Assembly: GCF_020080835.1 (NCBI RefSeq)
Contig: NC_058163.1
Span: 13,956,787 to 14,020,786 of the forward strand
Length of the DNA stretch: 64,000 bases
Origin: Cotesia glomerata
Lineage: Eukaryota; Arthropoda; Insecta; Hymenoptera; Braconidae
Reading direction: 5' to 3'
Below are positions 20,971-32,467 of the stretch, piece by piece (the first letter of the stretch is position 1; the number at the start of each line of letters is the position of its first letter). The notes below the pieces were generated by a model. It did no database searches. It saw only the letters and a program-made list of their open reading frames with translations, and was not told where the DNA came from. A program made the translations under genes and the position numbers.

Positions 20971-21871
20971 ATGAGTAATTTACAGGAAATAAACAAGAGT
21001 GAAAACGAGCTACGTTTGGCAAAAAGTTCAGTCTAAGAAAGAGCTAAAGCGACAGAAGAAAGAGGTGCTCCCAAAACAGATGACAAAGAAGCCTCGATCT
21101 GAACCCAAGCGAAAGAAACCGCGGAAATAGATCAGACCGGATACCCTCATCATCCGGCTGACAGAGAAAGCAAAGTACGCCGAGATCCTGCGCCGAATAA
21201 AACAGGACGTCCCTGATGATCAGGTCCGTAGTACGGTAGAGAAGATCCATAAGACCAATGCTGGAGATATGCTGATAACTCTTTCAAGGAAGAACACCGA
21301 CAAAGGCCAAACATTGAGAAAGACCATTGCAGACATACTGAAAGAAGATGCAAGAGTAACCTGCAAAGGACCACAGGAGGTAATTAAGATCCGAGACGTC
21401 GTTGATGTCACAACGAAGGACGACATCCAGGGTGTCCTACAAAAGAAAGCTGGAGATGGCTGTGAGATACCACTAGAGGCAATCAAGATCCGTAAGGCCT
21501 ATAGAGGTACTCAAATTGCCACAGTAATTCAACCAGCAGCAGCAGCAGCACAGAAACTACTGGATGGAAGTAGCAAAATCTGGATTGGTTGGGTTAATTG
21601 CCAAATAAGGGCAACGAAGAGACCTATTCAATGCTTTATATGCTGGCAATTCGGACATTATGGATCCCAGTGCAGAAGCAAGGTGGACCGGTCGAAGCTT
21701 TGCATCAGGTGCGGCCAAGAAGGGCACAAGATTGCTGATTGTAAAAATCCAGCCAAATGTGCATTATGTGCTGAGATTGAAAGTGCAGAGAATGTTGCCC
21801 ACCATGCCGGTACTTGTAAGTGTCCGTTATTTCAGGAGGCACTCCAGAAGTTGACGAACAAACAAACATGA
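20971..21871 (+). pseudogene. A1 ORF1 (gag-like), internally deleted
   Basis: ORF1 proteins of this clade bind element RNA through CCHC knuckles. The start MSNLQEINKSENEL matches A2 ORF1, but a deletion of roughly 550 bp removes most of the N-terminal half and shifts the frame near 21,036. The frame recovered at 21,269 has the knuckle region: CFICWQFGHYGSQC, CIRCGQEGHKIADC and CALCAEIE..HHAGTC. The frame ends in the tetranucleotide ATGA shared with the ORF2 start. Confidence 0.8.
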
Positions 21872-24835
21872 GGATACTGCAGCTCAATCTCAACAATTAT
21901 GAGGCAGCGCATGATCTGCTCATGCAATCTGTGCGAGAACTAGAGCTTGACTTGGTACTGATAGCAGAGCCATATAAACACCTGAGTACCCAACCTTGGG
22001 AATCTGACAGCACATCCAAAGCTGTCATCTGGTCATGTGGCAAGCTCCCTTTCCAAAATGCAGTCGACAACAGCAATGCCGGCTTTGTAGCAGTATCAGC
22101 AGAAGGCATCCGCTTCTATAGTTGTTACGCACCACCTAGCCTCTCTACTGTCGAATTCACCGCATTTCTGGATCGACTTACCGAGGACGCGAAGCATTAC
22201 CATCCAGTGGCAATAGCCGGGGACTTCAACGCCTGGGCACTAGACTGGGGCAGCAAGCATACAAACGCGCGAGGAAAGGAACTACTAAAAGCCTACTCTA
22301 CATTAGATGTAGTACTGCTCAACAGTGGTGATACACCAACCTACACCAACGGAGACGCAAGTTCTATTGCAGATCTCACTTTCGTCAGTAGCAGCCTCAC
22401 CAGAGGTAATATAAACTGGAAGGTGATGGATATCTACACAGCCAGCGACCACAACGCGATTCTCTGGGAAATATCAAACGTCCAGAGCCCGAGAAGACCT
22501 AAAAAGCAACTTAACACCATTGGTTGGAAGGTAAAAACTCATGACCCAAGTGCATTGTTAGTAGCTCTCAATAGTGACCAGATTATCGCGGGCTGCGCAG
22601 AAGAGAAGACCAAGGACCTGATGAAAAGAGTGACCCAGGCTTGTGACGCTAGTATGTCTCGTAGACGTGGCATGAACACAAGACCTTTCGTTCACTGGTG
22701 GAACGACCACATCAGCGCCCTTTGTAAAGAGTGTCATCAGAAGAGAAGAATATCTCAGCGTGGCTACCGACAACCTAACTCTGCGGAGCTGTTCGCAGAG
22801 TACAAAAAAGCCCGTCGATTTCTGAACAAAGCCATCAAAGATAGCAAAAAAAAAATGCTGGAAGGAGCTCATCAACGAGGTAGACAGAGATCTGTGGGGT
22901 AGGCCGTATAAGGTGGTCATGACCCATATTAAAAACCAGCTAATGACATCACCTACTTTTCCTCAACTCCTACAGAAGATCGTAAACGCGTTGTTCCCCG
23001 AACAAAGCGAGTTTAACTACCTATTAGCGCAGAATGAAATGGATGACATTCCATCTGTCACGGAGGAAGAACTGATGAAGGCTTGTAAAAGTATAGGGAA
23101 CAATAAAGCGCCGAGATTGGACGGGGTCCTCAATATTGCTTTAAAAACAACTATAAAAGCAGTGCCATCATTGTTCCTGGACGTCTACGACACATGCCGC
23201 AAGAAAGGGATTTTCCCTCGGAAGTGGAAGCAGCAATGACTAGTACTACATCCAAAAGGGAAAAAGCCACCAGAAGAACCGTCATCTTATCGACCACTTT
23301 GTATGTTAGACACGGCAGGTAAGATATTTGAGCGTATAATCCACCAAAGAATAGAAGCAGTTGTCGATCCACTCCTGGCAGATAACCAGTATGGTTTTCG
23401 GAAAGGACGATTAACCCTGGACGCAATCAATCTGGTTGTTGCAACGGCCAAGGAGGCAATCGAATGGATCAGATGGAAGGGTGGAGTGAAGAAGTACTGC
23501 CTAGACATCAAAAATGCCTTCAACTCTGCCAACTGGGACTGCATTATGCAAGCCCTGGAAGAGAAAAACGTACCAGGATACCTACGTAGGATAGTGGCTA
23601 GATACTTCACGGACAGAATCCTGAGAAACGACACGAAAAATGGTCCAAAAGTGTATGATATCACCCGGGGTGTACCCCAGTGTTTCGTTCTGGGTCTACT
23701 TCTGTGGAATGTCATGTATAATGGCCTGCTAAGACTGACTCTTCCAAGAAGTGTCAAGCTTGTTGCATATGCAGATGATGTAGCTGTCGTAATCGTTGCT
23801 AAACACCTAGATGAGATAAACCACATGTTCGGTATCACCTTTGAGAAAGTCAACCGTTGGATGGACTCAATGAATCTACAACTGGCTAAACAGAAGACTG
23901 AGGCTGTGCTTATTAGCAGCAGAAAAGGGATAGAGACCATAATGCTGGAAGTCGGAGAACAAGAAATCACATCACAACCATTCATCCGATATCTGGGAGT
24001 GATGCTTGATGCCCGACTCAACTTTAAGCAGCAAGTCGAACACGTGAGTGCAAAAGCATCAGCAGTGGTAGCTAGCTTAGCACGACTAATGCCAAACGTC
24101 GAAGGCCCAAAGCAGAGCAGAAGACTACTGCTATCATCTGTAGTCACATCAATGCTCACTTACGGAATATCTATCTGGGCGGACGCACTAGAGAAGCAAG
24201 AATCATGGACAAAGGCAGGACCAGTCTACCGTCTGAGTGCCTTAAGAGTATCGAGCGCCTTCCACACAATATATATGGAAGCAGTGTGTGTCATTTCCGG
24301 AACTTTGCCTTTCAGAGTCTTAGCTGAGGAAAGACGGATCCTTTACCAACGAAAGAAGTCAATCACACTAAGCGCTGAGGAGCTTAGAACAGAAGAACGG
24401 CAGAAGAGCATAAGTCGATGGCAACTACAGTGGGATGTCACAGTGAAAGGTAGGTGGACGCATCGTCTCATGTCAAAGATCAACGTTTGGCTAAACCGGA
24501 GTCACCGTGAGGTCAACTATTATCTTACGCAGATGTTATCAGGACACGGCTGTTTACAGGCGTATTTTCACCGCTTTAAGCATGACAATTCCCCAGAGTG
24601 CCCGTCCTGCCCAGGAGTCAATGAAGATGCTGAGCACGTCTTCTTTGAGTGCCTACGTTTTTATCCACAGCGAGATGAGCTGGAGAATATCCTGAAGAGG
24701 AAAATCCAACCAGAGACAATAGTAGATGAAATGCTGTCATCAGAGGCTGCCTGGAACGCCACAAACACGTTTGTCACGGGAGTCCTCTCAGACCTGCGGT
24801 CCATAGAAAGAAGAAGAGCAAATGACGATAATTAG
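21868..24835 (+). pseudogene. A1 ORF2: endonuclease and reverse transcriptase (broken)
   Basis: ORF2 nicks the target and copies the element RNA there. The apurinic-type endonuclease has AIAGDFNAWALDWGSKHTN and the SDHNA motif near 22,444. RT motifs include YGFRKGR, DIKNAFNSANW, GVPQCFVLG (usually GVPQGS) and YADDVA. The tail has a cysteine-histidine motif CPSCPGVNEDAEHVFFEC. A frameshift lies in a long A run at about 22,850. A TGA at 23,237-23,239 replaces the Arg codon CGG of A2. The remaining 510 codons are open. Confidence 0.88.
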
Positions 24836-25077
24836 AAGGAGGAAAGAATAACACCTTAGCCACCAGAAGAAAGAGCAGTAGCTAGATCCTCCTCTCACGA
24901 AGTAATGCCTGACGGCGGTTTCCATGAGGGATTAGGGGAAAGACGAAAAGGGGTTTAGGGTTTAGTGGGTAGGGGCGCTAGCATCGAGTTTTAGTATGTT
25001 ACTGCGTCGAGTCGCCACATATCCAGGCCAAACAGCTATGCCTAGAATCCGTAAAAAGGATTCCCCCCCTTTAAAAA

Positions 25078-25094
<17 letters not shown>

Positions 25095-25108
<14 letters not shown>

Positions 25109-25262
25109 GACATAGTGACAACCTCGCAGGGATAGTCAGGGAAGCTTCCTGTGACCTTCAAACGTCGAGATCTGATGAAAACTCGATTTTTGCAAAACGG
25201 GGTGAAAACAGTAACTTCCCGATTTTTGAAAATCTTTGATTTTCTTAGCGGGAAGTTGAAAA
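25095..25262 (+). repeat. CA tract and CAR 3' arm after A1
   Basis: The short (CA)n is followed by GGGATAGTCAGGGAAGCTTC, AACGTCGAGATCTGATGAAA and TTCTTAGCGGGAAGTTGAAA. This matches the arm that follows the CA tract in CAR copy 1. Confidence 0.8.
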
Positions 25263-25721
25263 ACCCACTGATTACATTTTAATGGAATCAACGGCAATCG
25301 AAAGAGCATTAAGAAATATTAAATACGTGTTTTTCCATTAACTATGAAAAATTAAAATTAAGATGAGAAATAATATCATTAAGTTACGGTCACTTACTCA
25401 TAATCAGCTCTCATCTCCTCGATACACAGATCTTTTCAAATATTTTTGGTTCAAAAGTGGTTAAGTTAAGTTGGTAAAGTTGAGATAAAACCAGATAAAT
25501 TTGACAACCTTGTGAGTTTTGCGTTTGAAGATGGTGGTAATATTCACTGTAAAATTACGGGATGTAAAAATTAAGTGATTATTCGATGTTCTTTGTATAA
25601 GAACTGGTACAATATGAAATAAAAGATATTGAAATTTATATTTATAATGCAGATAATGACATATAATCAATAACTGATAATCGAACTCATAAATTAAAAT
25701 TTTTAATTTTTAATACAGTGA
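25263..25721. other. AT-rich stretch without recognised genes
   Basis: Non-repetitive AT-rich sequence separates two CAR fragments. No splice-bounded open frame or RNA gene was recognised. Confidence 0.45.
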
Positions 25722-25853
25722 CATTACCGTGGGCATAGTCAAGGAAGCTTTCTAGGACTTCAAAACGTAATCTGATTTAATCTTGATTTTCGTAAATTAG
25801 GGTAAAACTAATAACTTCCCAATTTTTCAATTTGCTTAGCGGGAAGTAAAAAA
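25722..25853 (+). repeat. Diverged CAR 3' arm fragment
   Basis: GTGGGCATAGTCAAGGAAGC, AATAACTTCCCAATTTTTC and TTGCTTAGCGGGAAGT recall the CAR 3' arm, but with more changes than other copies. It ends in a run of A. Confidence 0.65.
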
Positions 25854-26052
25854 AAAAAAAGATGGAATGCAAGGACCCAGCAGCTCATACCATTTATAGA
25901 ACCAATAAATTTTGTTCCGAAAAATATGTTGATGTATTTTTATTATTGTAATAATTTCTATTTTCAGTTGTATAAATTCGTAAAATTATTAGAGCAAATA
26001 AAATGCGTGTGCTAGAAGTAACTCTGATGTATGTGAAACTTTGATTTTGCAG

Positions 26053-26441
26053 GCTGTTACTTACTTACACCAACATAATGTTGTCCACCGTAATATCAAA
26101 GGAGATAATATATTACTGACCAATGAAGGTGAAGTAAAGTTAGCAGATTATGGTTTTGCAAAACATTTGAAGAATTCTTCTGACCTATTGAGCTATCGAA
26201 TAGGATCTCCTTCTTGGATGGCCCCAGAAGTAGCAGCGTGCGAAATTAAATCGAATAAAGGATATAGCATTCAGGCTGATGTGTGGTCTGTTGGAATAAC
26301 AGCTATTGAACTAGCTGAAGGAAGAGCACCTTATCAAGATATGCATCCTTCTCGAATTTTGTTTCAAACAATGAGGAATCCTCCACCAGGTCTCCACAGA
26401 GCTTCTAATTGGTCTGTAGACTTTGTCGACTTTATCGCTGA
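26053..26441 (+). CDS. Myosin III (NinaC/MYO3)-like kinase domain, single exon
   Basis: The exon is bounded by GATTTTGCAG| and GCTGA|GTAAGT, begins in phase 0 and ends after two bases of a codon. It encodes about 129 residues of a protein kinase C-lobe. The activation segment GSPSWMAPEV, then DVWSVGITAIELAEG, DMHPSRILFQTMRNPPP and a final DFIAE match the kinase domain at the head of class III myosins, which act in photoreceptors and actin bundles. The catalytic loop reads HRNIKGDN, with Asn where the catalytic HRD Asp is expected. The DFG motif is DYG. No other exon of the gene was recognised here. It may be a pseudokinase-type gene with large introns, or a gene fragment. Confidence 0.72.
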
Positions 26442-27178
26442 GTAAGTATCTCAACTACGTTAGAATTAAATTTAATTGCCTTTGCAGGTAACGTGAGTAA
26501 ATTTCTCTAAAACAGACATTATGAAAAATAAAACAACATTAGAATAATATTATAAACTAGTCACAAAAATTAAGAGAAATAAAAAAAATTCTAAATTTTT
26601 GGGTGATTTTCAACGAGTAGCGACTCCGAGAAAAATGAGCATACAGCAAACAAAAAGTAAATTGTAGCTCCAAGTGTCTAGTTTTCAGATATGACCATGA
26701 AAATTTTTCATCATCTTTGGGTCTCAAGAAATTCTAGGAAATCTACCGAAAAAGAAATTTTCCAAATTTTTTCTCATCTTAAAAAAAGGTCTACGAGCTT
26801 CAAAAAAAATTTTTTTATTATTTCACTCCTAAGTTTATTCAGAAAATTTAATTCTCTTTAATGTGACGTAATCAAAAAGTCTGTAAGATGATTTGCCACG
26901 GAGTTATTGTTAATTAAAGCAAAAAAGTTCTTTTTAACTTTGATAAAGAATAACTCTGGAAATAATGATAAGTACTCAAAGGAGCGTTTCAAAAACTATA
27001 TGAGATTTCTTATGAGATACCGCGAATGGCTTTTGGCGAATAAATTTTTTTTTGAAGTGAAAAGTTTGACTGAAAAAAAACAGAAGTTCGCATAATTAAG
27101 GATTTTTGGAAAACTTGGTATAACTTTGGATAGAAGAGATAAACGAAGGTTATCGTATGTAATTTTCCAACTTTCAAG
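26442..27178 (+). other. Presumed intron or intergenic AT-rich sequence
   Basis: It starts with the GTAAGTATC donor of the kinase exon. The rest is AT-rich with A and T runs and a patch around 26,595-26,760 that looks like an old repeat. No further kinase-like coding sequence was recognised. Confidence 0.4.
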
Positions 27179-27687
27179 TGTAACGTTCTCGATTTTCTAG
27201 GACAAGATTTTAATATTTTTAAATTCCAGGTTGGCCTCATTAGGGTCTTAATAGACCCCAGGTGGGCCTGTTGCTAAGCTCTCTTTTAACTTTTAAGGAT
27301 TTTATAAGGCTTAAGAAAATCAAGAATATCAATTCCGATTAATAAAATATATTTTCAGAAAACTTTAAGAAATAGATCGAGTCAGTCCATCTCCGGACAT
27401 AATTCCGGGGCCGAAGATGTTCATTGGCTGACTTTCTCAGGCTGACTGCTTTGGATTCGCATCCAAAGTACAAAAGAATTATAATAATTGATAAAATTAA
27501 CAACGTTGTATCTCAGGTTACCCTAGAGAAGTCGTCAGAGTCCAGCTCTCACGATGTTTCGGCTGGAGCCTGGCGACTCTCTTATCACAAGCGATTTCCG
27601 TTACTTCGCTGATGATGAATTTTATTCATCACCAACGAAGCAGTTAAAATTTTAATTAAATAATATAAATTTAACGGGAACGTTACA
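27179..27687 (-). mobile_element. LTR (509 bp) of a gypsy-like element, minus-strand orientation
   Basis: It has perfect 10-bp terminal inversions, TGTAACGTTC and GAACGTTACA. On the minus strand it is preceded by TTTTTTAGGTCGGGGGG, a good polypurine tract, so it is the 3' LTR of an element whose internal part lies at higher coordinates. No second LTR was found and no pol domain follows, so the rest is missing or decayed. Confidence 0.7.
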
Positions 27688-28534
27688 CCCCCCGACCTAA
27701 AAAAGTCGCAGCGGTTCACCGAGAAGCGGTGCGAGTTCTAAAATAAATTTATCCAAACAAAAATGAGAGTTTAAGTTGCTTAATCTAAACCTGAGATACA
27801 ACGTGAACATAAAATCGTTCTTAAAATCTTATACAAAATTATAGGTCATTAATAATGACTTTTACGCAAGCTTAAATTTTCTGTTTGCTCACGAATGAAC
27901 CGAATAACAAAACTTTTACTTGAATTTGATCTAATTTGGCGTTGATGTACTTGGTTGTTGGTGCATGAGCTTGTCTGAGTGACCTACTGCTGATTCATGA
28001 AGCTGATTTGAGATTGGTTCCTAGATACAGATGTTGGATGATAACAATAAATCTTATGCTTATAACCCTCTGAATTTTAAGGCTATGCAAAGAACATCCA
28101 AGCTCACTTAAGTGTCCGGCTCTGTCGCACGTAGCGGGCATCACTTTCTTGACCGTTAAAAATAACCAGTCAAGGTTGATCCTGCTCAATCTATAGGTTT
28201 CAACGCGTATAAATTAGTTTTTTATACGCGTGAAATTATCAGCTGCTTCTACGTTATCTATCAAATAGAGAACCTCTTTATATTTTGGCGTAGTTGAATT
28301 TCTCAAATCAGTGATTCCTGACAAATTCCAAATTTCAACGTCTTTTGAGTAAGACTACGAAGTTAAAATGTTAATCAACCAAATTAGATCCATCCTTATA
28401 GGTGAAAATTTCAGTTTATTTCAATTTCGGTTCACGTTTCCGTTAAATAAGCCGTGGTCAAAATTAATACCATTCGCAATATTATTGTTCATAAATTTTG
28501 TTTTATCTGCGATACTTTTGTTTGATTGTTACTA
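27688..28534. other. Unassigned sequence next to the LTR
   Basis: It may be the decayed internal 3' part of the LTR element. The minus strand has scattered open stretches with no recognised domain. The polypurine tract occupies about 27,688-27,712. Confidence 0.4.
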
Positions 28535-28890
28535 TTTCAGTTGATTGGGCCAGAGATAATGGGTTAGAAGTAAATCTACTTAAAACTAAAGCAATGGTAA
28601 TGGGATCAAATAACAAAGTAAAAGCTCTTATGCGAGAAGGTATTCCAGAGCTAGAAATTGATGGTGTACCTCTACCTTATATTGAATGTATCAAGTGCCT
28701 TGGAGTTCATTTTACGTGTAATTTATCGTGGAACTTACACACATCAAAAACTAAAAGTAAAATCAATTCAGCATTATATAGCCTGAAATTACGTAGAAAT
28801 ATTTACACTTCATCAATTAAAAAATTACTTGTATCGGCAACTATTTTACCGTTAATTGATTATTGCTCTATAGCTATAGAGCCTTGTTAA
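28535..28890 (+). pseudogene. Non-LTR retrotransposon RT fragment (thumb region)
   Basis: The frame encodes DWARDNGLEVNLLKTKAMVM, then YIECIKCLGVHFTCNLSW and SALYSLKLRRNIYTSSIKK, and a final TILPLIDYCSIAIEPC. This resembles the region after the RT active site in Jockey/CR1-like LINEs. The catalytic YADD lies upstream and is missing. The fragment is preceded by TTACTATTTCAG, which looks like a splice acceptor. It differs clearly from families A and B. Confidence 0.7.
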
Positions 28891-28894
28891 TTAA

Positions 28895-29480
28895 CAAGTA
28901 CTGCCACCTACAGGCAACAATCATTAAGACGTTTGTAGTATCTGTACATTGCTCGAACAGAATTACTCAGATCTTGATCAGATGACTTCCGAAGAAAGCA
29001 AAATCAAACAATTCTAGCTCTTTTAGGGCTAGTTTTTCAAATCAAGATAAAATTTTATCCAGGATAAAAGTATTGCTGCCAGTATATTTATATATATGAA
29101 ATATATAGATATAATTTTATCATTAGATAAAATTTTATCCTAGATTGAAAAACTGGTCCTTAAATATTGACTCTAGTGAATAAATGCCACTGAATGAGAA
29201 GAAAAAATAATATAAAAATACAGATGAAAAGTTATTCAATAATTAATTCTAGGGATTTCATATTAAAAAATATATTTTAAGATTTTTTGTTTTTAAAAAA
29301 ATTTTTAATTCAAATTTTGTATTTTTCCCGCAGAAATTGAATGATTATAAAGTTTCAATATAAATTATTTTAAGTATCATTTTTCGTACAATATCTAGCA
29401 GCATTAATAAAATTTTATATAAATAAGCCGCGAATACTCTTTGGCTTAGATTAATAAACTAAATTATCGATTGTAAGCTT
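28895..29480 (+). repeat. Tandem duplication, left unit
   Basis: This shares blocks with 29,830-29,899 plus 30,981-31,400: GCTCGAACAGAATTACT, GAAAGCAAA..CAAACAATT, TTTCCCGC and CAATATCTAG..GCATTAATAA followed by ATAAATAAGCCGC. The left unit carries the MITE at 29,025-29,160. The right unit is interrupted by two TTAA MITEs. Confidence 0.7.
29025..29160. mobile_element. MITE family M1, copy 1
   Basis: The 136-bp element has terminal inversions AGGGCTAGTTTTTCAA and the complement of AGGACCAGTTTTTCAATC, with internal ATAAAATTTTATCC inversions. A related copy lies at 59,925-60,046. The right copy of the surrounding duplication lacks it, which supports an insertion. Confidence 0.75.
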
Positions 29481-29564
29481 TTAATTTCACATAAATTTGA
29501 AAACAAATTTTAACATTTTTTGTAGTTGTGGTAGTTGTAAATTTAAATTTAATACTTTAATGCT

Positions 29565-29750
29565 TAATAATTTAATAACAATAATATTAATAATGATAAA
29601 TATTATTATTACTATTATTTTCATCATTAATTTATTGTTACTATTATGACAACTTTCAGTGTTATCTTTATTGTTATTGTTGGTATTGTCGTTATTATTA
29701 TTATTTTAATGATTATTTATTGTTATTATCATATTGTTGTTAAGAAATAA
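29565..29750. repeat. Degenerate ATT/TTA trinucleotide tract
   Basis: Interrupted ATT and TTG triplets run through the segment. It is low-complexity DNA with no coding meaning. Confidence 0.7.
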
Positions 29751-29899
29751 CACAATTCGTCAAACTCATAATTAATATAAGTGTTATGTAAAGAATATCG
29801 TCGTTTAAAACTTCCGCTCAATTCGATTGAAATGCCATCTACAGACACCTACTACTGAGATATCGTAGTTCTGTACACCGCTCGAACAGAATTACTTAA

Positions 29900-30806
29900 G
29901 GAGGTCCTTTCGCCGCCAATGTAAAATAAAAAATATTAGATTATGAGTAAATTTAATTTTTTTCTAATAGTTAAGGTCCTTATTTATCTTATAGTGAGGT
30001 TTAAATTATACTTTACCGGACAAATTTTTGAAAAAATAAAATTTTTAAATGTGAGTATTTGTTCAGAGTCTTACGAGAAAATCAGACGTTTGCAGTATTT
30101 CTCGAATTATACTATCAGTCATGGATTAGATGAAGTAAAACAAAACTAAAAATCAGATTTTCGAAATAATCAGGTTTCTTTTTTTGCAATAAACTATATC
30201 AGTTACCGATATATTTATTGAGAAATTAATATTTAAAAATCACAAAAAATTCTCAAGTTACCTACAATAAAATGGAGTCAGAAGATTTGGCAACGTTGCG
30301 CAGCGCGCGAGCTTCAGACCATTCAATAAATTCAAACTAAACTTTATCGCGCTTATGTTTTTCATGCATACTTATTAGTTAATTTATTGTTAACAAATTT
30401 TCATAATTCATAATTAAAAAATAAAACAATAATTAAAAAATACTAGCATTCCTGCCATGAGACATTAGAATGTTATGGTTTTGTGACTGAACATTTTTAA
30501 TTAATTTATTTATTTACACTGTCTGCAAAAAGTTAAACACGGTTAAGGTTATATTGTGCAAATGAAAATGTAAACAACCGAAATAAAGCGTTGTCAAATC
30601 ACGAACAGGTTACTAACAGCTGATTTACAACAGTCAAATTAATTTTTGGTTTAACTATTTTTTTTTTAATTTTCAAAATTTCAACAATTAATGCCTCATA
30701 TACTATTTATTTTTCAATTTTAAGAATTTTTATGGGTTTTGTATTTTAATTTATTGAAAATTTACTACTACAGTTGTTATGACTCAACTGGAGCGAAAGG
30801 ACTTCC
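29900..30806. mobile_element. TTAA-flanked MITE T1 (907 bp)
   Basis: The ends are GGAGGTCCTTTCGC and its inverse GCGAAAGGACTTCC. TTAA lies at 29,896-29,899 and 30,807-30,810, the target used by piggyBac-type transposases. The interior is AT-rich without a transposase. The termini do not begin with the piggyBac CCC, so superfamily assignment is open. Confidence 0.75.
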
Positions 30807-30810
30807 TTAA

Positions 30811-30976
30811 GGTGCAATTTTATGCTGACGCTTGACGCTGATTCTTACGAACTAAACAATGTTTAGTTTTGACTGGCGCTGCATTAATTTAAGATGGCGC
30901 TCCAGTCGAAACTATATACAATTTAAGCTCATTTGACGCTCTAAGCCAGCGTCAAGCGTCAGCATGAAATTGCATC
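30811..30976. mobile_element. TTAA-flanked MITE T2 (166 bp)
   Basis: The left terminus GGTGCAATTTTATGCTGACG is matched by its inverse at the right end (CGTCAGCATGAAATTGCATC). It is flanked by TTAA at 30,807-30,810, shared with T1, and at 30,977-30,980. The terminal inversions are about 30 bp long. Confidence 0.8.
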
Positions 30977-31629
30977 TTAAGACTTTGATTAGCTGACTTT
31001 TTCGATGAAAGCAAACCCAAACAATTTTAGGTCTTTTAAGTATTGACTGTTGTTACTAAATAAAATTTAATTAGAAGAAAATATGAATAATTTTAAAAAA
31101 TTCACATGTAAAGTTGTTTGATAGTTAATTCTAAAGATTTTATAATAAAAAAAATCTTAACATTTTTTGTAATTGCAAAAATGTTTAATTCAAAATTTGT
31201 ACCTTTCCCGCGAAAATTAAATCCCGCGGAAATTCAATGTTCCTAAAATTGTAATATTAATAAATTAATCTTTATTTTTCGTACAATATCTAGTTGCATT
31301 AATAAAATTTTATATAAATAAGCCGCATATACTCTTTGGTTAAGATTAATAAACTAAATTATCAATCAAAATCTTTATATTTCATATAATCGTAGAAAAA
31401 AACTTGATAATTTTTGTAACTCAAAAAATTGATCATTTAATTTGAATACTGTTTTGTTGGAAATTAAAAGTGAATAAATAACAAAATAATTGCAGACAAG
31501 ATACTTAAGTTCATTAACATTTGTGAGAGTCTCTAAGATTTTAGTTTACTTCATCTATTCTACAGTACCAACTTTAATATTACGTTGGCTGCATTTTTCT
31601 TTTCATGGAAAACTATTTTCATTAAGCTA

Positions 31630-32160
31630 TACTTTACGTAAAAATAATTCCAACGCACCCCGGCATGTGTAAATGCAGGATGTGAAATATCTTTGGGTGC
31701 GTTCGCGTTGAATGCATTAAGCACTTACAGCACCACACCTATAATACGTTATACAGCGACATATATATATTTATAATATACACACGTGCTCACAGCGCAT
31801 AAGCTTCCGTCGCGTATCCACCTTTTTTTTTAACTATAGTTTCATACTTTTCTATCATCGGGAGGTTATGTTCCCCATAAGAAAAAAGTTAAAATCTAAA
31901 AATCTGGGTCGCTATAGTTTGTGCCAGTGAATTTTATGAATTTTAAATAGAATTCATATTTATCACTAACTATAATTAGTTAATATTGATAATATAAGAT
32001 ATAACGTATTATTATAAAGTATTCTTGAAGGAAAAAAAGGTCTGTAAAATTAATAAAATTATGCAACCTCAAAAAACCGTTCTGCTTACGGTATATACAC
32101 ACTCGGTAGTCTGGCGCTCCGTTTGAACGGGACTTGGCGCCAGATTCTACCGAATCGGTG
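31630..32160. repeat. Dispersed repeat family E, copy 2
   Basis: It matches 950-1,404 in long blocks (AAAATCTAAAAATCTGGGTC, CGTTCTGCTTACGGTA, GACTTGGCGCCAGA). It has an extra segment at about 31,690-31,810 with GGGTGCGTTCGCGTTG. The terminal inversion near 32,100-32,155 is CTCGGTAGTCTGG with ATTCTACCGA. Confidence 0.6.
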
Positions 32161-32467
32161 GATTTGCGCGATGTATATTTTGCGTCATCGAGAATGTGCG
32201 TAACGTATATTCTGCATCATCGAATATCTGTTCTACAGAAATTTGTATAATCGGGATCTGGGTAAAAGACACCGTCCCCTAGTGGAAAAATATAACAATA
32301 ATTATAAGAATATCATTCCTAATGAATTATTCTTTATAAAAATTTCGCTTAAGTAATCTTGACATATTCGAATAATGACTTAATGTAATGTAATAATTTT
32401 TATGCAGTTGGACCAGCTGAGCTGGTGCCTAGCACGTGGTGGACCCTGGCGGCGCTATAACCAGCGA
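32161..32467. other. Stretch without recognised genes
   Basis: There are two tandem GTATATTTTGCGTCATCGA-like motifs near 32,170 and 32,205, then AT-rich sequence and a short GC-richer patch at 32,405-32,475. No product was recognised. Confidence 0.4.

Larger units (their letters stand above)
20918..25094 (+). mobile_element. R1-clade-like non-LTR retrotransposon, family A, copy A1
   Basis: The copy shares sequence with A2 from TATGACAACCCGCTCC onward but lacks about 500 bp of the 5' region seen in A2. ORF1 and ORF2 are both present and both damaged. The 3' UTR ends ATCCGTAAAAAGGATTCC, poly(A) follows at 25,073-25,094, then (CA)n and the CAR 3' arm. The left junction lies in a TA tract and not in a CAR 5' arm. 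Confidence 0.88.
29830..31400 (+). repeat. Tandem duplication, right unit (interrupted)
   Basis: The unit starts TGCCATCTACAGACACC (left unit TGCCACCTACAGGCAAC) and breaks at 29,899 where two TTAA elements intervene. It resumes at 30,981 with GACTTTGATTAGCTGACTTT and runs to about 31,390. Confidence 0.65.

Noticed and set aside
27424..27612. Open frame on the plus strand near the LTR at 27 kb
   Set aside because: It lies wholly inside an LTR with perfect terminal inversions and runs opposite to its polypurine-tract orientation.
30240..30360. GCGCAGCGCGCGAGC patch as a promoter
   Set aside because: It is a small GC-richer patch inside MITE T1 without other promoter features.
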